From Epibacterium sp. Ofav1-8 (GTDB lineage: Bacteria > Pseudomonadota > Alphaproteobacteria > Rhodobacterales > Rhodobacteraceae): a stretch of 64,000 bases of DNA. This document shows positions 58,636 through 64,000 of this stretch, piece by piece. Under the pieces are notes generated by a model. It was given only the letters and a program-made list of their open reading frames with translations. It was not told the origin of the DNA and did no database searches. The position numbers and the translations under genes were made by a program. Numbering within the stretch: the stretch's first letter is position 1; each line of letters begins with the position of its first letter. Location: NCBI RefSeq assembly GCF_022348185.1, contig NZ_JAKRFD010000001.1, positions 62,001 through 126,000 of the forward strand, written 5' to 3'.

Positions 58636-59532
58636 TCAGGCGGCGCCGGAGGCCGGAGGGCGCGCCACCTCGCGCAGCCATTCAATCAGCGCGGTGACCT
58701 CCGGTCGCTGGTGGTTCTGCCCCGCCGGCAGCACCAGATAATGCCCCTGCCGCGCAGGCAGCCTCTGCTCCGTGGCCTGCACCAGCGTGCCGCGGTCCAG
58801 ATAGGGCTGGACAAAGACATCGGCAATCAGCGCCGCGCCCAGGTTCTGCGCCGCCAGTTCCAGGGCGATCAGCGACTGGTCGACCCGGTAGGCGGGGGCG
58901 GGCACCGGGCAATCGGGGGCGTGCAGGGCAAAGAAATGGTGCCAGGTGTCAATCACCCCTGTCACTTCGATCAGCGGGCCCTGCGCCAGGCTTTGCAGGC
59001 TGCCATCCCCGCGTTGCTCCGGCGTGCAGACCGCGATGATCTCGTTGTGCATCAGCGGGATCACCTCCCCGTCCGACCAGCTGCCATCCCCATAGCGAAT
59101 GTCGATGTCGATATCCTCGCCGCTGGCCAGTTCCGCCCAATAGGCCGACAGGACCCGCAGGCGGCTGTTGGGGTGCTGCGCGCGATAGTGCGCCAGCCGG
59201 GGCACCAGCCACAACAGGTTCAGCGAACTCAGGCAGCGCAGGGTCACCTCCCGCTCCGCGCCCATGCCGAACAGGTTCGACGTGGTGGCCTCGAGATCGC
59301 CAAAGGCTTTGCTCACCACGGGCAGATAGGCCTGACCCAGGCGGGTCAGATACAGGGATTTGCGCTCTCGTCTGAACAGCATGTGGCCCAGATGCGCCTC
59401 CAGCCCGCGCACCTGATAGCTGACGGCGGAGGGGGTCAGGCCCAGCTCTTCGGCGGCCAGTGTGAACGTCCCGAGCCGCGCACTTGCATCAAAGGCGCGC
59501 AACCAGGGCAGGGGGGGCAATTCCTTGTACAT
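58636..59532 (-). CDS. LysR-family transcriptional regulator (GcvA-like)
   Basis: A 298-residue regulator. The N-terminal winged HTH begins LPPLPWLRAFDASARLGTFTLAAEELGLTPSAVSYQVRGLEAHLG, the form seen in GcvA/AmpR-type LysR proteins, and the C-terminal effector domain has GEDIDIDIRYGDGSW. It faces the GMC operon divergently across 119 bases and precedes the CaiC-like gene on its own strand, so it probably controls one or both. Confidence 0.9.
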   Translation of the reverse strand: MYKELPPLPWLRAFDASARLGTFTLAAEELGLTPSAVSYQVRGLEAHLGHMLFRRERKSLYLTRLGQAYLPVVSKAFGDLEATTSNLFGMGAEREVTLRCLSSLNLLWLVPRLAHYRAQHPNSRLRVLSAYWAELASGEDIDIDIRYGDGSWSDGEVIPLMHNEIIAVCTPEQRGDGSLQSLAQGPLIEVTGVIDTWHHFFALHAPDCPVPAPAYRVDQSLIALELAAQNLGAALIADVFVQPYLDRGTLVQATEQRLPARQGHYLVLPAGQNHQRPEVTALIEWLREVARPPASGAA

Positions 59533-59651
59533 GGCGGGACCATAGCAGGTCTGCGAATTTTTTTAAGGATATGACGAATATTTTTTCGTTTTGGATTTTG
59601 ACGGGTGGTTTGTAACGGTGCTGTGACGCGACATCGAGCAGGCACCAGACC
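59533..59651. promoter_or_regulatory. Divergent promoter region, lysR / GMC operon
   Basis: An AT-rich 119-base gap (for example TTTTTTTAAGG and ATATTTTTTCG at about 59560-59590). LysR T-N11-A half-sites were not assigned with confidence. Confidence 0.4.
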
Positions 59652-61262
59652 GTGAAAACCTACGACTACATCATCATCGGCGCGGGATCGGCGGGCTGTG
59701 TGCTTGCAGAACGCCTGAGCGCCTCCGGACGTCACAGCGTATTGGTGCTGGAGGCGGGCGGGCGTGGCCGCACCCCCTGGATTGCGCTGCCGCTGGGCTA
59801 TGGCAAGACCTTCTTCAATCCGGCGGTCAACTGGAAGTACGAAACCGATCCCGAGGACAGCCTGGGCGGACGCCGGGGCTACTGGCCGCGCGGCAAGGTC
59901 GTCGGCGGATCCGGCGCCATCAACGCATTGGTCTACGCCCGTGGCCTGCCGCGTGATTTTGACGATTGGGAGGCCGCCGGCGCCACCGGCTGGAACTGGC
60001 AGGCGGCCCGCAGCACCTATGAGCAGATGGAGACCCGTGTCAGCGCCTGCGGGGCGCGACAGGGGCAGGGGCCACTGCATGTGCAGGATGTCTCGGATCA
60101 GATCCACCCGGCGACGCGGCATTTCTTCCACGCGGCAGAGGAGTTGCGCCTGCCGCGCACCGCCGACATCAACGGCGACAGCAATGAAGGGGCGGCGACC
60201 TATCGCATCAACACCAGCGGCGGACGGCGGATGCATTCGGCCCGCGCCTATCTTGGCCCGGCGCTGAAGCGGGAGAATGTCACGCTGATGACCGGCGCTC
60301 TGGTGGAACGGATCGGGTTTGACGGCCGGCGCGCAACCTCGGTCGAGATCCGCCACAAGGGGCGCTGCCAGAGCCTGCACGCCGGACGTGAGATCATCCT
60401 GTCCGCTGGGGCGGTGACCTCGCCACGGGTGCTGCAACTCTCCGGCATCGGCCCGGCGTCGGAGCTGCGCGCCCATGGGATCACGCCGCTGCTGGATGCG
60501 CCGCATGTGGGCGGCAATCTTCAGGACCACCTCGGCGTCAACTACTACTTCCGCGCCACCGAGCCGACGTTGAACAACCAGCTGCGCCCGCTGCACGGCA
60601 AGATCCGCGCGGCGCTGCAATATGCGCTGACCCGGCGCGGGCCGCTGTCGCTGTCGGTCAACCAGTGCGGCGGCTATTTCCGGTCCGGCGCCAGCCTGAG
60701 TGCGCCGGATCAGCAGCTCTATTTCAACCCGGTGACCTATACGACAACGCCAAACGGCACGCGCACCGTGGTGCAGCCGGATCCCTTTGCGGGCTTTATC
60801 ATCGGGTTTCAGCCCACCCGCCCCACCAGCCGCGGGCGGATCGACATCAGCGCCAACGACCCGCAGGCGCCGCCGCGCATCCGCCCCAACTCGCTGGCGA
60901 CCGAGGAAGATCGCGCGCAGGTCATCGCGGGCGGGTTGCTGTGCCAGCGCCTGGCCCGGACCACCGCCATCACGCGCCTGATCGAAGGCCCGATGGAGCC
61001 GGACCTGCGCGGCCTGACGCCGGAACAGATCCTGGCCGATTTCCGGGCGCGGTGCGGCACCGTGTTCCACCCGGTCGGCACCTGCCGCATGGGGACGGAG
61101 GCGGCGCAATCCGTGGTCTGCCCCCGGCTCAAGGTGCACGGCGTGGCGGGCTTGCGGGTGGTGGATGCGTCGGTCTTTCCCAATATCACCTCGGGCAACA
61201 CCAATGCGCCGACCATGATGCTGGCCCACCGGGCCGCCGACCTTATTCTGGAGGATGCATGA
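59652..61262 (+). CDS. GMC-family FAD alcohol dehydrogenase (choline-dehydrogenase-like)
   Basis: A 536-residue flavoenzyme. Features: FAD fold YIIIGAGSAGCVLAERL (about 6-22), GMC signature 1 GKVVGGSGAINALVYARG (about 84-101), signature 2 GAVTSPRVLQLSGIG (about 256-270), and the catalytic His/Asn pair in VFHPVGTCRMG and ITSGNTNAPTMM. The start is GTG 59652, with no nearby ATG that keeps the FAD motif. Broad family of choline, polyol and long-chain alcohol oxidases; no feature fixes the substrate. Four-base overlap with the enolase-superfamily gene. Confidence 0.9.
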   Translation: MKTYDYIIIGAGSAGCVLAERLSASGRHSVLVLEAGGRGRTPWIALPLGYGKTFFNPAVNWKYETDPEDSLGGRRGYWPRGKVVGGSGAINALVYARGLPRDFDDWEAAGATGWNWQAARSTYEQMETRVSACGARQGQGPLHVQDVSDQIHPATRHFFHAAEELRLPRTADINGDSNEGAATYRINTSGGRRMHSARAYLGPALKRENVTLMTGALVERIGFDGRRATSVEIRHKGRCQSLHAGREIILSAGAVTSPRVLQLSGIGPASELRAHGITPLLDAPHVGGNLQDHLGVNYYFRATEPTLNNQLRPLHGKIRAALQYALTRRGPLSLSVNQCGGYFRSGASLSAPDQQLYFNPVTYTTTPNGTRTVVQPDPFAGFIIGFQPTRPTSRGRIDISANDPQAPPRIRPNSLATEEDRAQVIAGGLLCQRLARTTAITRLIEGPMEPDLRGLTPEQILADFRARCGTVFHPVGTCRMGTEAAQSVVCPRLKVHGVAGLRVVDASVFPNITSGNTNAPTMMLAHRAADLILEDA

Positions 61263-62434
61263 GCACGCCTTATTCCACATCCGGCGCGGTGCCGGTGACC
61301 TTTGCGCGCGGCGACGCCGACACCGGCCCGCGCATCACCCGGATCGAGACCTTCTGCGCGCCGCTGATCGGCTTTGTCCGTGTCACCGCCGAGGATGGCA
61401 CCCAGGGCTGGGGGCAGGTCTCGACCTACAACAGCGACCTGACCTGCGAGATCCTGCACCGCCAGGTGGCCCCCTGGGCGCTCGGCCGGGGCATGGATGC
61501 GCTGGAGGCGGTGATCGCCGAGATCCCGCTGCGCGAACATAAATTCCCCGGCACCTACCTGCGCCGGGCGATGGCGGGGCTGGATACGGCGGTCTGGGAC
61601 TGGCGCGGCAAGGCGCAGGGCAAACCGGTGGCGGAGCTTTTGGGCGGATCGAGCGGTCCGGTGCGGGCCTATGCCTCCTCGATGCGGCGCGACATCACCC
61701 CCGAGGCGGAGGCTGAACGCATGCAGCGGCTGCGCGATGCATACGGGTTTGATGCCTTCAAGGTCCGGGTCGGCGCCGAATGCGGGCAGGACCGGGATGA
61801 ATGGGAGGGCCGCACCGAGGCGATCATCCCCGCCCTGCGCCAGGCCATGGGACCGGAGGCCGCGCTTCTGGTCGATGGCAATTCCGGCTTCAGCCCCGCC
61901 CGCGCGATCGAGGTCGGGCGCATGCTGGAGGCCAACGGCTATGAGCATTTCGAGGAACCCTGCCCCTATTGGGAGCAGGAGCAGACGCAGGAGGTCACCC
62001 GCGCTCTGAGCATCGATGTGGCGGGCGGAGAGCAGGACTGCGATCTCCAGCACTGGAAACGCATGATCGAGAACCGCGTGGTCGACATCATCCAGCCGGA
62101 TATCCTCTATCTTGGCGGCATGGTGCGCAGCATGGATGTGGCGCGCATGGGCCACGCGGCGGGGCTGCCCTGCACGCCGCATGCGGCCAACCTGTCGCTG
62201 GTGACGCTCTTCACCATGCATCTTTTGCGCGCGGTGCCCAATCCGGGCCGCTATCTGGAATTCTCCATCGAGGGGGACGACTACTACCCCTGGCAACGCG
62301 AGCTGTTCGTGACTGATCCCTATCAGATCTCCGACGGTCAGGCGCAGGTCTCCGATGCCCCCGGCTGGGGGGTGGAGATCTGTCCCGAGTGGCTCGCCAA
62401 ATCCACCTACACATGCAGCGAGGACGGCCAATGA
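61259..62434 (+). CDS. Enolase-superfamily protein, mandelate-racemase subgroup
   Basis: A 391-residue mandelate racemase/muconate lactonizing enzyme homologue. The Mg ligands Asp206 (LLVDGNSGF), Glu232 (FEEPC) and Glu258 (AGGEQD) are present, as are the general-base dyad Asp281 (QPDILYLGG) and His308 (PHAANLS), and a Lys168-x-Arg170 motif in FKVRVG on the opposite face. The complete set means an active enzyme, probably an acid-sugar dehydratase or racemase/epimerase. The Lys-x-Arg variant differs from the Lys-x-Lys of mandelate racemase. Start overlaps the GMC stop (ATGA); stop overlaps the ALDH start. Confidence 0.88.
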   Translation: MSTPYSTSGAVPVTFARGDADTGPRITRIETFCAPLIGFVRVTAEDGTQGWGQVSTYNSDLTCEILHRQVAPWALGRGMDALEAVIAEIPLREHKFPGTYLRRAMAGLDTAVWDWRGKAQGKPVAELLGGSSGPVRAYASSMRRDITPEAEAERMQRLRDAYGFDAFKVRVGAECGQDRDEWEGRTEAIIPALRQAMGPEAALLVDGNSGFSPARAIEVGRMLEANGYEHFEEPCPYWEQEQTQEVTRALSIDVAGGEQDCDLQHWKRMIENRVVDIIQPDILYLGGMVRSMDVARMGHAAGLPCTPHAANLSLVTLFTMHLLRAVPNPGRYLEFSIEGDDYYPWQRELFVTDPYQISDGQAQVSDAPGWGVEICPEWLAKSTYTCSEDGQ

Positions 62435-63915
62435 CTGCCGATCACCTGATTTCGACCTATTTTGCCACCGGCACCCTGCCGGACCTGCCCCGCGATCACT
62501 TCATCGACGGGCAATTCGTGTCCCCCGCAGGCGGGGCCCGGATGCAAAGCTACGACCCCGGGCGCGCGGTGCCCTTTGGCGATTTTGCCGCGGGCACGGC
62601 GGCGGATGTGGACCACGCGGTGCGCAGCGCCACCCGAGGCTTTGCGATCTGGCGCGAGACACCGCCGGCGCAGCGCTGCGCCATCCTGATGGAGGTGGCG
62701 CGGCTGATACGGGCGGAGGCGGACCGGCTGGCGGTTGTCGAGAGCCTCGACAGCGGCAAGACGCTGGCCGAGGCGCAGGGCGACATCGCGGGCTCTGCCC
62801 GGTTGTTCGAATATTACGCCGGTGCCGCGGACAAGCTCGACGGGCGCAGCGTCAATCTGGGCAATGACAATGCTGCCTTCACCCTGCGCGAACCGGTGGG
62901 GGTCACCGCCCATATCGTGCCGTGGAACTATCCGACCTCGACCCTGGTGCGGGGCATTGCCCCGGCGCTGGCGGCGGGATGCTCGGCGGTGGTGAAACCG
63001 GCAGAGACCACGCCCTATACGGCGCTGATGATTGCCGAACTGCTGATCCGCGCCGGGGTTCCGGCGGGGGTGGTGAATGTGGTGACGGGCACGGGCCAGG
63101 AGGCCGGCGCGCCGCTGGTCCAGGATCCGCGCGTGCGCCACGTGACCTTTACCGGCTCGGTGGCAACCGGCGTCGGCGTGATGCAGGCGGTGGCGCCGAA
63201 TGTCACCGGCCTGACGCTGGAGCTGGGCGGAAAATCCCCGCTGGTGGCCTGCGCCGATGCCGACCCCGAGGCGGTGGCCGAGGGCGCACTCTGGGCGATC
63301 TTCTCCAATGCGGGCCAGATCTGTTCTGCGGGTTCGCGTCTGGTGATCCACCGCGACCTGCACGCGCCGGTGCTGGAGCGGCTGGTCGCCAAGGCGCAGG
63401 CGCTGCGGTTCGGGCATGGGCTGCGCAACGCCGACATGGGGGCGGTGAACTCGGACCGCCACCTGGCCGCCATCACCGCCCATCTCGACAGTGCCCGCGC
63501 CCGCGGGGCAGAGATCCTCTGCGGTGGCAACCCCGCCTGCGATCCCGACACCGGCACCGGCTGGTTCTTTGAACCGACGATCCTGGACCGGCTGCCGGCG
63601 GAGGATCCGGCGATCCAGCAGGAGATCTTTGGGCCGGTGCTTGGCGTGCAGGTCTTTGAGGATGAGGATCAGGCGATCGCGCTGGCCAATGGCACCGATT
63701 TTGCCCTGGCCGCCGGGATCTACACCCGGGACATTTCAACCGCGCTGCGCCTGTCACGCCGGATTGACGCCGGTCAGGTTACGGTCAATGACTATTGGGC
63801 CGGCGGCATCGAACTGCCCTTTGGCGGCAACCGTAAATCGGGTTTTGGCCGGGAAAAGGGTCTCGAAGGTCTCGATGCCTATACCCGGGCAAAGGCGATC
63901 ACGCTGTCGGTCTAG
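62431..63915 (+). CDS. NAD-dependent aldehyde dehydrogenase (betaine-aldehyde-dehydrogenase-like)
   Basis: A 494-residue ALDH with Cys298 in NAGQICSAGSRL, Glu264 in LELGGK, cofactor-site blocks VPWNYPTSTLVRGIAPALAAG and FTGSVATG, and a C-terminal FGGNRKSGFGREKG. The sequence resembles the betaine/gamma-aminobutyraldehyde class. It is translationally coupled to the enolase-family gene (ATGA). Together with the GMC enzyme it would oxidise an alcohol to aldehyde and acid; the middle enolase member would then act on that acid or its precursor. Confidence 0.9.
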   Translation: MTADHLISTYFATGTLPDLPRDHFIDGQFVSPAGGARMQSYDPGRAVPFGDFAAGTAADVDHAVRSATRGFAIWRETPPAQRCAILMEVARLIRAEADRLAVVESLDSGKTLAEAQGDIAGSARLFEYYAGAADKLDGRSVNLGNDNAAFTLREPVGVTAHIVPWNYPTSTLVRGIAPALAAGCSAVVKPAETTPYTALMIAELLIRAGVPAGVVNVVTGTGQEAGAPLVQDPRVRHVTFTGSVATGVGVMQAVAPNVTGLTLELGGKSPLVACADADPEAVAEGALWAIFSNAGQICSAGSRLVIHRDLHAPVLERLVAKAQALRFGHGLRNADMGAVNSDRHLAAITAHLDSARARGAEILCGGNPACDPDTGTGWFFEPTILDRLPAEDPAIQQEIFGPVLGVQVFEDEDQAIALANGTDFALAAGIYTRDISTALRLSRRIDAGQVTVNDYWAGGIELPFGGNRKSGFGREKGLEGLDAYTRAKAITLSV

Positions 63916-63934
63916 CGCGCCGGAGCACAGATAC

Positions 63935-63955
63935 CCGCCCGGAGGGTCCGGGCGG
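63935..63955 (+). terminator. Hairpin after the aldehyde dehydrogenase gene
   Basis: Perfect 9-bp stem CCGCCCGGA / TCCGGGCGG with a 3-base loop, 19 bases past the stop. No T-tract is seen before the window ends; the remaining 45 bases hold nothing recognised. Confidence 0.5.
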
Positions 63956-64000
63956 TGTCGGTCAGGGGCGGGGGCCGGGGCACATGCGTGTTTCGGCCCG

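Noticed and set aside
59436-61280. 614-codon minus-strand frame opposite the GMC oxidoreductase
   Set aside because: No motifs, His/Arg/Gln-rich; the plus-strand GMC signatures are clear.
59652-63915. BetA/BetB choline-to-glycine-betaine operon
   Set aside because: Tempting given the betaine genes, but the enolase-superfamily gene in the middle and the lack of BetI do not fit.

Overview
The window reads as a chromosome segment of a GC-rich alphaproteobacterium, most likely a member of the Rhodobacteraceae (roseobacter-type). The reasons are a complete PhyR/NepR/EcfG general stress locus, high GC with dense operons, ATGA-type overlaps and long antisense shadow frames, and a heavy investment in transport and catabolism of organic solutes (betaines, inositol, tricarboxylates). 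No rRNA, tRNA, CRISPR array, insertion sequence or phage gene was seen.

Layout. 1-4273 (+): the end of a tripartite tricarboxylate transporter permease, a class III CoA-transferase, a short citryl-CoA-lyase-like protein and an AbrB-family membrane protein, apparently one operon. 4317-11475: a general stress response island. nepR-ecfG-histidine kinase run one way and phyR the other from a single palindromic EcfG-type promoter. Flanking transcription units (acidic secreted protein plus entericidin, ExoD-like membrane protein, two-PRC-barrel protein, DUF1328 protein plus Dps) each carry a GGAAC-N16-(C/T)GTT promoter. 11605-14759 (+): a cobalamin riboswitch followed by a BtuDFC-like ABC importer. 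14812-24702 (-): a siderophore block made of a TonB-dependent receptor, a binding protein, two permeases, an ATPase, a DUF2218-siderophore-interacting-protein fusion, and exbB-exbD-exbD-tonB. 24893-28136 (-): a tungstate-type ABC importer with a one-component regulator, divergent from a TrmO-like gene.

29140-41007: quaternary-amine metabolism. It holds a Rieske oxygenase of the betaine-demethylating type, a non-pyrrolysine MttB-family methyltransferase, a GntR-controlled operon (DapA-like, aldehyde dehydrogenase, FAD oxidoreductase), a ProVWX-type importer and a GlxA/AraC regulator. 41219-44273 (+): a trio I cannot assign to a described system, a single-pass proline/alanine-rich membrane protein followed by two paralogous secreted proteins that join an N-terminal LysM domain to a solute-binding domain. 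44326-56864: myo-inositol utilisation, with two Gfo/Idh dehydrogenases and a TIM-barrel isomerase on the minus strand, and RpiR regulator, ABC importer, iolC-DUF2090, iolD, iolE and iolB on the plus strand. Two GGAA-N6-TTCC operators flank the regulator gene. 56918-63915: a CaiC-like ligase with a LysR regulator, then a tightly coupled GMC oxidoreductase, enolase-superfamily and aldehyde dehydrogenase operon of unknown substrate.

How it fits together. The B12 importer could supply the corrinoid an MttB-family enzyme needs, though no corrinoid protein is present here. TonB/ExbBD next to the receptor would energise siderophore uptake. ProVWX would feed betaines to the Rieske and MttB enzymes. 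The best new leads are the single palindrome that carries two opposed EcfG promoters, the co-located stress regulon with unstudied members, the LysM/solute-binding trio, and the undefined GMC-enolase-ALDH pathway. Functions come from reading motifs by eye; no similarity search was run.
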